From: Ovis canadensis
Taxonomy: Eukaryota; Chordata; Mammalia; Artiodactyla; Bovidae
Assembly: GCF_042477335.2 (NCBI RefSeq)
Contig: NC_091255.1
Coordinates: 42,758,501-42,822,500 of the forward strand
Direction: 5' to 3'
DNA length: 64,000 nucleotides
How positions within the stretch are numbered: position 1 is the first letter of the stretch; the number at the start of each line of letters is the position of its first letter. Below the pieces are notes generated by a model. The model saw nothing but the letters and a program-made list of their open reading frames with translations, was not told where the DNA came from and searched no databases. The position numbers were made by a program, and so were the translations under genes. This document shows, piece by piece, positions 12,899 to 25,400 of this stretch.

Positions 12899-15800
12899 TT
12901 AATTTCTTAAAAAGTACACTTTTCATACTATTTGTTTGGCATGACTGGTTAAACTGATGCAGCCACACCGAGAGCCGTGGGCACACACATGTGCAGTGCG
13001 CTCTCACCCTGCAGTGCCCACAGCTCACCCGGGGGACCCACGCTCACACATGACAAGGAACATGCAATGATAGAATAGCCTTTAAAAAAGTGACAAATGC
13101 GACTTTGTCATGCCCTCTGCTTCTCACTGTGGCCTGAACGCAGCTGTGGGTGGGGGCTCCAGCGTAGTGGGCAGGGCAGCCGCCACCTCTGGAGGCTATG
13201 GGGTTGTCACACTGCCCAGCCTGAGACAAAGGCGCCGCACGCCCACCCCACACGCCTGCTCCCTCTTCCCCACAGCAGTGGTAACCAAACCTCCTCAGGT
13301 AGGGCCAGTGTGCTCAAACCCTAGCTGAAGCTGGTTTTCCTTCTGGGCAGAAGTAGAGATTTGATGCTTTTCCTTTTTGCAGTCTGTTAATGCCGTGTCT
13401 CTTAAAAATTCCAGTTTTAGCAGTTTCTATCACAACACTGGGGAAAAGCCAGAAAGCCAGCTGGTCTGCTTCACAACACGAGCCAAGGCACTTTCTCAAG
13501 CCTCCAGGGAGATGGGAAAGGCTGTCCACTAGTCGAGGGCTCCTGTCTGTGTGGAGACCACGTGGCAGCAGCAGCATCATGGACTGAGTGGAGAAGCTGG
13601 CCAGGCAGGCGACATAAGGCTGGGGATGGGGCGGCAAGCTGCGTGCAGGGTCATCTGGACTGCTTGGCCTCCGGGGACGTGTCACAAGCTGCAGCAGCGC
13701 TGGCACTTGGGGGAGAATCTATCGGCCTTCCTGTGACTTGTCACTAGTTTGGGGGTGAAATTTACAATCTCTGCACATGGTAACTGACCTAAAACAAGAT
13801 GTTAAGAACCAACTGGGAAATGACCCGGGATCAGATTCTACTGAAGGAGCAAGACCCCCAGGGGCTGTAAAAGGGTTCGGCGGGTGTGGAGCTTCTGGAA
13901 ATCTCTTAACTGCCAGCTTGAGCAGGTTCTTCATAACCTGGACTGCTTTAAAAAGGTGGGGGCTGGGGGGGCGCAGTGTATGTAACAGACTGGAAGTGAA
14001 GGTGAAACCAACCTCAAGGTTTCAGTGCCTGGGCCTCCAAGGTGACACCAGGACTGAAGAAGGGGCGCTGACACCCTGATTTCCTAAGTGTCTTGGTGTT
14101 TGAACACTTATTACAGGGCAAACAAGATGAGCTGCTGCACAGGCTACCGCTGCTCAGACTGGGTGCGTCTGACACTGCGCAAGTTCCGGAACTATGGCAG
14201 GAGAGGGAGGGCCTGGTTCCCACTAGAGGTCCTCTAAAAAGAAACATACTTGCTATCAAGCCAGCCTGTGAAACAGCCACACTGCAGTGCTGGCTTTTAA
14301 CCAAAATTTAAATGTTGGAGTTCAACCACTAGTTAGCAAAGGCTACTTCTCAGTGAAGACACAGCTCAAGGGACTGGCTCCCGGGTGCCCGCTCTGTGGC
14401 TGCCCCATGGCCAGGCCTGCTCTACACCAGCCAGGCTTGCCCTCCACACCCTGGGGGTCTCCTGACCACTTAAGGTGTAGCTTCTGCAAAAATACTCTCC
14501 AGAATTGGACTTTTGCTTCAGGGAGGCCAGTGTGACTGACCTGCTGCCCCTCCCAGCTTCCCAAGTAAGAGATGTGAACTGCTGAGTCTGTGCTGATGGC
14601 CCAGGAACAAAACAGGTGGGCCAGTGATCACTTAGTATCTGGTCACTGGGGACCCATGGCCCGCCAATCTTCCCTGGATGTAAGGTGTCACAAAAGCTCG
14701 TGTCCCAGGAGGCCCAAGTAGACACAATCAGCCACCTACCTGGAAACAAAGTAGCCTCAGAACGCGAGGAGGGGGAGCTGGTAGTCAGCCTTCCTGCCTG
14801 CGCCCACACTGCACGTTTAAAAGCTGCCGGGCCATCCCCGGAGACGCCTCTGGGGGAACACAGGTGACAGCACAGGTACACAGAGCCGAGAAGACAAGGC
14901 GACACAATGCCCCCCAGGGGCCTCAGTCACAGCCCTCCAGCAGGAATGGAGACCCTGAGCAGAAGCCCAGGCAGGGAGAAGCCACGGGACTGAGGTGACA
15001 TGGAGCCAACACCACAGATGCTGCCCCAGCAGACTTGCACACACACGCTCAGGAGCAACCACCGTGGCTGGTTCAGCTGTGTTTATCACAATGTGGGGAA
15101 ACGTAAAGCAGTAACACCAAGAGTTCTCTCTACTTCAGGAAAAACAGCATAAGGAAAAAAGGTACGAAAGTCTCAAGATTGCAAAAACCATCCGTCTATA
15201 TACATCAGGGGTAACTGTCAGAGCCTCGGGGGTCCTGGTGGATGAAGGTGTGGGGGACTCAGCAGGGGGTTGGGGGGCGGTGCAGCAGAGCAAGCTGCCG
15301 TAAGGTGCCCATGCTCCAGGCCAGCACAGGCCCTGAGGCAGATCACTGAGACTGCCACACAGCCTTCCTGGAGACCCCAGCCTACCGGCTGGCTGAGTAG
15401 GACCCAGCGGCCGCCAGGCCTGCGACACCCCACGAGGTAGTGAAGTGGTTGCAAAGGTTTGCTGTGGGTGTGAGGCCTGGGGTGACCTCTGCCAACTGAG
15501 CATCAGCCTGTCAGCAGACCCTTTGAAAAAACAGTAGAATCACCTGGCCAGGGAAGGGTGGACAGGGCTGGCTCTTTCTTGAGGAACCCCGTGGCCTTGT
15601 CTCCAGGGCTCCCCACCCTCAAGAACAGATCTGAAAATGGGGTGCCAGTGACTCCGCTCACTCCTGCTGAGCTGGGGAGCCCAGAGACAGGCGCCTCCAT
15701 GCCTGGTCAGGAGGGGAGGCCTGGGCAGGGTGCCTTCAGGGGCCTCCCTGAGCAGGCAGCTCCACGAAGCCAAGTGAAGGGCCTCATCCTGCTTCCCACT

Positions 15801-16150
15801 GTGTCCTCCAGGCAACAGCTGCCCCCCGATCTTGCTTGTGTGAGTGTCCAGAGAAGCTGCCCGCAACCAGCGTGGTCCTCCACATGGGCTCGGCCCCGCT
15901 GCCCTAATCCACCACCGAGACTCTTCTGTCCCAGCCTCTGGGCCCGACCCCAACCACTCTCCTCCAAGCAACGCTGCCAGAGGGCCAGGCCCTCCACCCT
16001 TGCCCAGAGGCACCTGGGAACCATGGCTGCTGCCTTGGTGTCCTTCCCGCTGACAACAGCAGGAGTCCGAACAGCTCAGAGGACCGCTCAGTCACGCCAG
16101 CCCCTCCCCAACCCTGGGTCACAGGTCTCAGTCACCGAGGCGGGCTGGAC

Positions 16151-19100
16151 TCAGATCTTGTACAGAAAGCTGGGCACGTAGTCAAACCTGAGGGCGGGCT
16201 GGCTGGTCCCACGTGGCTCCTGCATGTAGTGCAGCCGCAGCAGCTCCGCCAGGTACCGCACCACCTTGACATCCTCGTGCACTAGCCCCAGCGTCAGCTG
16301 CAGGAAGCTGGCCTGGCGGCTGGCAGCCAGCTCTGGGGCCTCGCCACCGTGCGCGGGCAGGTGCAGGTGATGGCAGAAGGTGTAGAGGAAAGCCTTGGCA
16401 CACAGCTGTGCGAGCATGCTCTGCACGTGCAGCAAGTAGGTGCTGCCCCGCCGGATGTGTGTGCGGTGGTCTGCCAGCCGCGGCACCAGGGTGCCCCTGT
16501 ACAGTGGGCAGCGCAAGGTCTTCCGGTCCAGGTCAAGGATGCTCGTGTAGCGGCTGTAGCGGCTCAGGGCGTGCAGGGCACCGGCACTGGAGGGGGATGC
16601 CACCCTGAAACACACAGATCAAGGTCAGGGGGCAGAAGCTGGGGTGGGGCCCCCTCTCAAGAGGCCGGCCCCGGCCAGCCCCACTCGCTGGTGCTCTCTG
16701 GAAGGCAAATGTGGTCACGACGATCTTCCACAGCTCCTCAGCCCTCACAATGGAGGTCAAATCCTAGTGCGGCCCATGAAGCTCTGATGACCCGCTTTCT
16801 GCTGGTCTCTGAGGCCCAGCTGTTACTTCCCCAGGGACTCCCCTGCAGCCATGCCAAGCTTCCTGCTGTGCCTGGCTTATGACTACTCAAACCTCACCCA
16901 GCCTCCCTGACCCCCGTGTGCACACATTTCTTCCTCTGTGACCTGGTCAAGTTCCTTCACTTCTGAGCCTTGTCTGTGAGGCAGATGCTGGTCCTAGCTA
17001 CTGGGTCACCTCAGAGGCCAAGTCCAGGGTGCTCAGGACAGTGCCTGGCTCTTACCCCCAGCCTGGTGCTGACCAGCGTGGTGCCAGGAGCTTCTGCAGA
17101 CTCGGATCTGTAACTCATGTGCCACCCTGCATGTCAGAGGCGGGAAGGTGGGCGGGGTTCGCTCAGTGAGGGAAGGAGTGCCAGGGGAGGGAGGGGAGGG
17201 ACTGTCCTGGGTCCAGCTCTCAGATTCCAGACTGACTTAGCACATGGGACCAAGCCCAGTGGACACACAGAGGCACCCTCTGCTGGGACCCTCTAGCACT
17301 GACCCTCAGGGGCCTCGATCTGCCTCCTATCTCAGTGTCCAACCTGCCTGCTGGCCTGGCTCACCACCCACCTCAGCTCTGAGCACCCCTGGGGCCAGGG
17401 TTCAACATGCATCCCAGGGGGCAGCCCTTTCCTGCTCTGAAGGGCAGCTGCAGGACCCCCGCCCTAGCCTTGGTTCATCCCCTCAGAGTGCCCCCCACCT
17501 CATCGCTGCTCACTGCCTGGGACACCTTTAGAGAAGCTGCAGCAAGGCCAGTCCCCACTCTCCTCCTGGTCTTTCGGTCAACCCTCCAGTGACAGGTGCC
17601 CTGGAGAGCAAGGCCCCCAGCCTGTCCACTGTGGCTCACACCCAAGCAGGACCCTCTAGGGGCACATGTCCCAATTCTCAACCCCTGTGCACTCAGGAGC
17701 TCTGGGAGGGAGGGCTCACGGCACGAGTCATCAGACAACTTCCAAGGTCTCAGCTGTCACTGTTGACGAGCCTCCCACTTTCCTGGAGGAACCCTCCATG
17801 GCTACAAGGCCAGGGACTAGGGCCTGGCTCCGCCCCTGCCGCCCAGCCTACCTTCTTCAGGGCAGGTGTTCACCCCACGGGGACATGAGAGCAGCAGACA
17901 GGGATCAGACGCAACTGGCCCAACACCCAGCCCACGGAGAGGTCACAGCTGGGGTGGGAGCAGGGCAGCCTGTCACAGGGACGCCCCACTGTGGACACAT
18001 CTGTAATCCAGCCTTGGGCACAGTGGCTGCCACTTAACAGCCTCAGTAAACATCTGGCAAATGACTGCTCAGTGACACAACCCTCCTATTTCCCCAAAAG
18101 GGAGGAGGGCCCTGCCTGGGTGCCCACTGCAAGGGAGCAACTCAAGCATACCCTTCTCTATGGTCCAGGGACTGGACTCCAGCTATCACCCCTCTCAATG
18201 CCCGCATGTCGCAGGTGAGCAAAGGCAGGTGTGGGTAGAGGAGCGAGGAGGCTGAGCCCAGAGCACACTCAAGGGCAGGAGTCTCTCAAGCCAGACAAAC
18301 AGAGTGGAAAACGCCAAAAGGAACTGCTAAAGCACAAGGGAGTGAAGCGGAGACAGAAAGCTTTCAAGAGGCGGAGGAATCAGCTCCCGCAGCCGACAGG
18401 ACAGTGGAGGGGGAGCCAGGAAGGCTGCCTCTCCCAGCACTGCTACTCTCCTAAGACCCAGACCTCGCCTCAGTCATTTACACCATAGTGTGAACTAGAG
18501 ACTCAGCAGGGACCTGAGATCCAGAAGTCCAGTCATTCCCAAACCTTGCTGCAAACCACGCAACTCCACTTCATACCCCAAGCCAACCTGATCAGAATCT
18601 CTGCAAGTGGGGCCAAGGAGCCTGGGATTCTAGAAAATGCTCCCAACAGTTTTGATACAACAAGGTACAGACCAAGGTCAGGAACCACTTCGCAACTGAA
18701 GTCCCTTTGGAAAGGATCTGCCCAAAGTGACACAGTGAGTTGGTGTGGGGGCCCCCACAGGACCCATGAACCTCACCCCAAGGGACGGCCACCGGATACC
18801 TCATCTCTCATGGACAGGGCCCGTCCTACCCCGTGACCAGTTACCTCTGCAGGCCAATAAGCTTCCACTTCTGGAAGTCCGTGATGTGCAAAGGGGAGGA
18901 GAGCCAGTGCTTCACGGGTTTGCCATGGCGGCCGTAGCCAGGGACAAAGATGGAGAGTGCAGTCACCAGCTTCCTGACCATGGTCTCCTCTTCCCCCAGG
19001 ACCACCAGCGTCCTCCCGCTGAGCAGGGAGTAGATGGCTGGGTGGGCAAATGGGTACTGGCGGATGAACTTTAAGGCGTTCTGGCCTGCCCTCTTCTTGT

Positions 19101-21207
19101 GCCTCTCGGAAGAGGGGCCAGCAGGAGGCACGGAGGAGGGAGTCCTGTCAGAGCTGGTGGAGGCTACACTGCTCCCATAGCTGGTAGCATCGGAGTGGTC
19201 ATCTAGGCTGGTCTTACTGCCGTCTAGGCTGGTCAGCAGGTGGCTCGGGTCCAGCTCGTAAGTAGGGAAGCCTTCACAACTATTGTCTCGGAAAGAAGGA
19301 CTGGCATTTTCCACCGAGAAGTCCACGTGGAATCCTTGGTCCTTCTGCCGGTAGCGCTGTGGGGGAACACTCACGACCCCATCCTCATCGGAGTGTGTGT
19401 GGCCTGGGGTGGAGAGTGGCACCAGCAGAGCACCAGCTTCCCTCCCGATGCAGCAGGAGGCATCTGTCTGTAGCGAAGTGAGGCCTGAGCTGCCCTCCTC
19501 AGCCTCCCCCAGCTCTGGTGGGCTGATGCCTGCCTGGAAGTGGATGGCCCCCTGGCCACTCTCTGCGTAGGACTCCTCCTCGTTAATGGCACTTGGATAG
19601 CTGGCCTTGAAGTCGTCGGGGATGAGGGCCTCAGAGGGGCAGGTGCTGAGGACTTCGATGCTGTCCCCGCTGATGGTCCTGTGGCTGACCGCCTTGCTCC
19701 GGACCACCTGGGGGCTCAAGGGCACTGTGAGGCTGGACTGGCTCTCAGACTTCGACAGCACAGAGGTGGGTTTCTCTGTGCCCAGAACCTCGATGCTCTC
19801 TCCGCTACTAACGCTCCCTTTCATGTCCATCTCCAGGTAGTCCAAGTTCTCCTGGGGGTCAAAACTGCTTGATTCCATCACTGCCGCTTCCCTTGATGCC
19901 TCATCCCCAAAGTCCTGCTCCATCTTGATGAGCACGGACTCCACGCTGGATTTGTAGGAGCCTACGCTGATTAACACTTGAGGAACCAAACAGTCTTCTG
20001 GAGACTCAGAAGGCGGCCCGTAGTGATGGGGCTTAGAGACTGTGCTCTCCTGTTTTTCAGCCGGTCTGTTGTCGACCTCCACCAAGTCTTCAAAAAGGAA
20101 GCTGGTGATGTGTTGTTGCTTCAGGAGTGCTCTGTCAATCTGACTGGTCAGGAGGTAACAAAGGTCCCCTCTGAACATGTGCTCAACATGGCGGAGCTGC
20201 ACCAGGGTCTGGGTGAAGTACTCAGTGTCACAGAGCTCCTCCAAGGTCTTGAGCTTCTTGTCAAAACACTTGGTGGACTTTGCTTTGATGAGTTTCGGGG
20301 TGTAGGAGGGTCTGCAGGCATAATGGTCGGTGTCAGCAGACTCTTCAGGGTCAGAGGTAGTGGCTGCCTGGCTGGGTGGATCCTGGGTGTGTTCCGATTC
20401 CCTAGGACACAAACTGGACCCCCTCAACTTGCGATGAGGGTATGAGCGGATCTGCCTCAGAAGGTCTTGATGTTCGATGATGGACTTCTCTACGCTGGCC
20501 AGTTCATTGGCCTTCTCGATGGCCTGAGATGAGTAAAAGCCTTTGTCGTTAGCTTTCTTCTGGATCTCTGTCTCCGTGTGTAGCACTGTCCTGGTGTAAT
20601 CTAAATCTTTCAGTTTTTTTTCAAGTTCCCCGGCAAAAGCCTTTCTGTTGCCTGTCTTCAAGCACTCTGATGCTTTGGAAAATTCAGCTGAGAGCTCCTG
20701 GAACTGCTGCATAATTTTGTGCTGGTCTGCCGAGATATAAGCCATACAAAAGGGTCTCACAAAGCCGCGGGCCTCCAGGTCGTACAGGGTGAGATGGTGC
20801 ACGTAGGCAAAGGCCCCTTCCTTGGAGTCTCCCAGCACTACCTTGGAGTCCTCCACGAAGTTCAGTTTGGGGTAGGCAGAGCCAGGAGGATGCCCCACGA
20901 AGGACGCCTGGTAATCCACAGACATGATCCGCAAAGAGAAATAATTGAGATCAAAAGTACCAAAAACTTTGGTGTCATTGGGGATGGTCAGTAAGGGCTG
21001 GGGTCCCACCTGCTCAGAGAATTCGGAAATAAGGATGAAGTCCCGAGAGAACTTGGCCCCAGACAGTTTGGACCATGGATTGGCTCCTTGGCTGGCAAAG
21101 GGGAAAAGCGGCACCGAGTACTCCTCGGGCAGTGCTGGCTCATTGTAAGGCTCCTCCTCGTACTCGTCCTCTTTGGTGAAGGCCACCACGTCAGGGGCGC
21201 TGATCAT
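16151..21207 (-). CDS. SMCR8: Guanine nucleotide exchange factor/GAP subunit SMCR8 (2 coding exons)
   Basis: SMCR8 is a DENN-family protein that forms the C9orf72-SMCR8-WDR41 complex, which regulates autophagy, lysosomes and mTORC1 and has small-GTPase GAP activity. The model is complement(16151-16604, 18845-21207): 2817 nt, 938 aa plus stop (human is recalled as 937). The start is the ATG at 21207 giving MISAPDVVAF; the open frame extends upstream only through non-ATG codons. The first exon holds a longin-like N-terminal region and most of the DENN part. The arginine reported as the catalytic finger is present at residue 147 (context LEARGFV). The second exon carries the end of the DENN region and finishes FDYVPSFLYKI. 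The single coding intron (16605-18844) splits an Arg codon. It diverges from TOP3A across a CpG-rich promoter and converges with SHMT1. Confidence 0.98.
16605..18844 (-). other. SMCR8: SMCR8 intron with old repeats
   Basis: The only coding intron of SMCR8. It holds a MIR-like fragment at about 16925-17060 (tctgtgacctggtcaagttc) and a MER5-type hAT element near 18530-18700. I see no exon or RNA gene in the rest. Confidence 0.7.
18530..18700 (+). mobile_element. MER5-type hAT-Charlie DNA transposon fragment
   Basis: Contains cattcccaaaccttgctgc, cctgatcagaatctctgca and gtcaggaaccac, in the order expected for MER5 with its short inverted ends. Confidence 0.6.
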
Positions 21208-21232
21208 ATTTCCAGGTATATGGGAAGAACAT
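21191..21232 (-). promoter_or_regulatory. Short upstream ORF overlapping the SMCR8 start codon
   Basis: An ATG at 21232 on the minus strand opens a 13-codon frame (MFFPYTWKYDQRP) that stops at 21193-21191. This is out of frame with and 3' of the SMCR8 ATG at 21207. Its context is weak (T at -3, T at +4), while the main ATG has A at -3 and +4. It can matter only if transcription starts upstream of 21232, which is likely but not shown. Confidence 0.6.
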
Positions 21233-22480
21233 GGAGAGGACGTAGCACAGATGCGGAGGCAGCCAACGCGGGGGAGCCAGGCCTCTGGAGGAGGAAGCAA
21301 AGTCCCTGCGGAGCAGTCTTCTTTGCGCCCTCAGGAGTCCGCGGCTGCCAGTCATAAACCGGAGGTTCGAGCTCCCGCAGCCCCTCAAAGGTATGGCTCC
21401 TTCAAGGCTTCCGGAGGCCTCAGGAACTCCGCAGGTCAGGAAGACCCAGGAGACTGGTTGCCCTTCGCCTCCTCCCGCGACCGCGGCGGGCGCAGGGCAC
21501 CCGCAGCGAGGTCACCGGCGCTCCCCCGAGCACACCGCCACGGCAACAGCCCCACCTCTGGACGGTTGCCCAGTGCGGGGCTACGGGCTGCCGCACGGAC
21601 CAGCCAAGCGTGGCGACTCCCACGGCCCGAAGGCAGAAACCGTCGCGGCTCCTCGGACGCCACAACCCGGATCCAGCTACCGCGGCGCCGCCATCTTGGT
21701 ATCACATGACTCGAGCTGTCGTGCCGCGTGACCCGGAAGCGTCCGCGTCAACTTCCCAACCGGAGAGCTGCGTCTCCCGAGAGCGGAGCGGGAAGGCAGG
21801 GAAGTGAGGCTGCCGCGCAGGGCGGCCTGGGAGTTGTAGTTCACGGGGCTGTGCGACTAGCGCTGGCGGAAGTGGCTGGAAGGCGGCCGGAAGTGGGCTG
21901 TGCGCGGGATCGCGGGCCTGCTGGAGATTCCCGGTTCCCGGGGCGGGCGCTACAGATGCGCTGGGCCCGGGGATGATCTTTCCGGCCCTCCGCCGCGCTC
22001 TTCGGGGGCTGCCGCGGCCCGGTGCTCGGGCCCTGACTCGCGCTGCCATGGAGGTGGCCCTGCGAGGGGTGCGGAAAATCCTTTGCGTGGCCGAGAAGAA
22101 CGACGCGGCCAAGGGCATAGCCGACCTGCTGTCCGGCGGCCGCATGCGGCGGGTGAGGAGGTCCCCGGGCGGGCGGGACGGGGACGAGCGGCTGCTGCTC
22201 CCTCCGGGCGTCCCCGCCGTCGGGGCAGGGCGTCCGGGCGCCTGCTGCGACCGACGGGCGTTTAGAAACGGAGGTAATGTCTAGTTTGTTTGGAGAACTT
22301 GGGTCTGCGTTGCGCGGCGGCGGGTGCCAAGCCGGTCTGAGACGCGGAACCGCCGGCCGAACTCCCCCGGCTTGTTCTGGAGCCTGAGCGGTCGTCCGTC
22401 TGGGTGCATCCGACGGGGCGACCTGCCCGAGTGCCTGTCCCGCCGGGCGAGGTGGAGCTCGGGTCTGTTCTGGACCACGG
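21208..22480. promoter_or_regulatory. CpG-rich bidirectional promoter of SMCR8 and TOP3A
   Basis: The 765 bases between the two start codons, and the following 0.5 kb, are GC- and CpG-rich with no TATA box seen. Visible motifs are a YY1-like GCCGCCATCTTGG at 21687-21699, an ETS-like CCGGAAG at 21733-21739, and ETS-like GCGGAAGTG (21866-21874) and CCGGAAGTG (21887-21895). A ZNF143/THAP11-type ACTACAACTCCCAGG lies on the minus strand at 21840-21826. This is typical of housekeeping bidirectional promoters. The transcription starts themselves cannot be read from the sequence. Confidence 0.8.
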
Positions 22481-25400
22481 GAGGCGCAGAGGAGAGAGAC
22501 GGTGAAAAGGTTTGGGAATGGGGTTACCGGAGGCCTTACAAGCTGTTCAGGACTCTCTCAGTTACAAAAGTGGGCCTCGAAATGGTTTTCTGGACATTTC
22601 TCAGCGCGCGGGTGGAAGTCCCTTGCTCTCCTTTCTCTTATATCTCAGGGTCCTCAGGCCTCTGCTTCTCGCCTGTAGGTGGTGGGAACTGGAGCAGAGG
22701 TTGTACGGGTGCTGGCTGACAGCATCACCTTTTCCCAGAGCTGAGTGTCCTGGTGACCAGCCCCAGACTATGCCGACTCCTAGGGCTCCAGGCTCCTTGA
22801 GACTGGCCTGTCTACACAGCTATCTTCCGTATCCTTCGGCCTCCGTTTAAGTGTCTCTTCTTCGGGGAACCTTTTCTTCACGTTTCTTTCCCCCAGAAGG
22901 GTCAGGGTGCAGTGTGATAAACTGTCACTGTGTCCCTTTCTACTTGGAAGGCACCTCCTGGTTACAGTTCCATAATGTGCTGTGCAAGTTGCTCATCTCA
23001 TCCGAGTCCCCGCCCCCCTTCCATGGACCCTGAGCTCTGAAGGAAAGAGCTGTGGCTGTTGGGTCCCCTGCTGTATCCCTCATACCCAACATGTGTGTGG
23101 AGTACAGCAGGCCCTCAGTCAGCACTTCTAGGTGCACATTTGACCTCAGTCTTGAAGCTGTAAAAAGAGATGCAGTGAGAACCACATGTACACAGGGCAA
23201 CCACTGGCTTGAAACAGCTTGGCAAGTTCAAAACTGGAAAGATGAGAGCGTGGGGTGCTGGGGGAAGGAGCCAGTGGGCATAGCAAGAGAGGATGAGAGA
23301 GCCACATGTTTCATGGGTGAGTATCAACTGTCTTGAAAGTACAGTTCATCAGTGTTCACTACACCCCCAGTTTTGTCCTCTATTTAGTTCCGGGTTTTAT
23401 CACACACCAAGAGGAAATGCCGTAGCCATTAAGCAGTCACGCTCCTTTCCCCACTCTTCCCAGCCACTGGGAGCCACTAATTAATCTGCCCTGCGTCCCC
23501 AAAGATGTGTCTGTTCTGGATATGTCATATGAAGAGATTCATGGCCTTTTGTGTCAGGCTTCTTCTACTTAGCATTTTTGGAAGCTTCACGTTGTAGCGT
23601 GTGTTAGCACCGCATCTCTTTTTACAGCTGAATAATAGTCTATTGTATAGACAGATCATATTTTGTTTATCGTTTCATCAGTTGGTGGGCATTTGGGTTG
23701 GTTCCACCTTTTGGCTCTTGGAAATAGAGCTGCTGTAAATGTTCACTTACACACAAATTTTCATTTGAATACCCGTTTTCAGTTCTTTGAGGTAAATTCC
23801 TAGCAGTGGTATTGCTGGGTCATAAGTTAATTCTATCTTTAACTGTTTGAGGAACTGCCAAACTATTTTCCACAGTGGCTGAAACATTATATATTCTCTC
23901 CATTGATGGTCTAGGTTTTTCATATTATGTCAACACTTTTTCTTTTTTGAATTATCACTGTTCTGTATGTGTGCTAAGTTGCTTCAGTTGTGTTGTGTCT
24001 GTGTCTCCTCTGTCCGTGGGATTCTCCTGGCAAGAATACTGGAGTAGGTTACCATGCCCTCCTCCAAAGGTTCTTCCCAACCCAGGGATTGAACTCCTTC
24101 TCTTAAGTTTCTTGCATGGGTGGGCGGGTTCTTTACCACTAGCACCACCTGGGAATCCCAGTTATCACCATCCTCAGTCAGTCTAGTCACTCAGTCGTGT
24201 CCGACTCTTTGTGACCCCATGGACTGCAGCATGCCAGGCCTCCCTGTCCATCACCAACTCCCAGAGTTTACTCAAACTCCTGTCCATTGAGTTGGTGATG
24301 CCATCCAACCATCTCATCCTCTGTCGTCCCCTTCTCCTCCCGCCTTCAATCTTTCCCAGCCTCACAGTCTTTTCAAGTGAGTCAGTTCTTTGAATCAGGT
24401 GGCCAAAGGATTGGAGTTTCAGCTTCAGCATCAGTCCTTCCAGTGAATATTCAGGACTGATTTACTTTAGGATGGACTGGTTGGATCTCCTTGCTGTCCA
24501 AGGGACTCTCAAGAGTCTTCTCCAACACCACAGTTCAAAAGCATCAATTCTTCGGTACTCAGCTTTCTTTATAGTTGAACTCTCAGTCTGTACATGACTA
24601 CTGGAAAAACAATAGCTTTGACTAGATGGACCTTTGTTGGAAAAGTAATGTCTCTGCTTTTTATTAATATGCTGTTTAGGTTGACCATAACTTTTCTTCC
24701 AAGGAGCAAGCATCTTTTAATTTCATGGCTGCAGTCATCTTCAGTGTGATTTTGGAGCCCCTCCAAAAAATAAAGTCTGTCACTGTTTCCCCTGTTTCCC
24801 CATCTATTTGCCATGAAGTGATGGGACCAGATGCCATGATCTTAGTTTTCTGAATGTTGAGTTTTAAGTCAGCTTTTTCACTCTCCTATTTCACTTTCAT
24901 CAAGATGCTCTTTAGTTCTTCTTTGCTTTCTGCCATAAGGGTGGTGTCATCTGCATATCTGAGGTTATTGATTTCTTCTGGCAATCTTGATTCCAGCTTG
25001 TGCTTCATCCAATCCAGCATTTCTCATGATGTACTCTGCATATAAGTTAAATAAACAGGGTGACAATATACAGCCTTGATGTACTCCTTTCCCGATTTGG
25101 AACCAGTGTGTTGTTCCATGTCTAGTTCTAACTGTTGCTTCTTGACCTGCATACAGATTTCTCAGGAAGCAGGTCAGGTGGTCTGATAGTCCCATCTCTT
25201 GAATTTTCCATTTTGTTGTGATCCACACAGTCAAAGGCTTTGGCATAGTCAAAACCATCACCATACTAGTGGGTGTGAAATATCTTGTGGTTTTAGTTAG
25301 TGCTTCTCAAGTGACTGGTGACACTGAGCATCTTTTCATATGCTTCTTAGCCACTGTGTCGCCTTTGAAGAAATGTCTGTCCATGTCTTTTGCCCAGCTT

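Larger units (their letters stand above)
12169..12915 (+). other. SHMT1: SHMT1 3' UTR
   Basis: Untranslated sequence follows the TAG stop. The most downstream canonical hexamer I can find is AATAAA at 12893-12898, so cleavage around 12915 is inferred. The last 130 bases are strongly AT-rich compared with the rest of the UTR. Confidence 0.6.
12745..16150 (-). other. SMCR8: SMCR8 3' UTR (extent inferred)
   Basis: The 3.4 kb after the SMCR8 stop contains no conserved coding exon on either strand. On the minus strand the only canonical AATAAA I find before SHMT1 is at 12767-12762. A long SMCR8 3' UTR ending near 12.75 kb fits, and would overlap the end of the SHMT1 UTR. The endpoint is inferred, not observed. 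Confidence 0.5.

Noticed and set aside
13050-16100. Several open frames of 60-200 residues on both strands
   Set aside because: They lack conserved motifs and splice context, and the region fits a long GC-rich SMCR8 3' UTR.
21208-21300. In-frame N-terminal extension of SMCR8
   Set aside because: The frame is open to 21300 but contains no upstream ATG; the codon at 21300 is TTG. The known N-terminus MISAPDVV begins at 21207.
24965-25264. Reverse-transcriptase-like open frame as a host gene
   Set aside because: It is part of a 5'-truncated BovB LINE with disrupted frames downstream.
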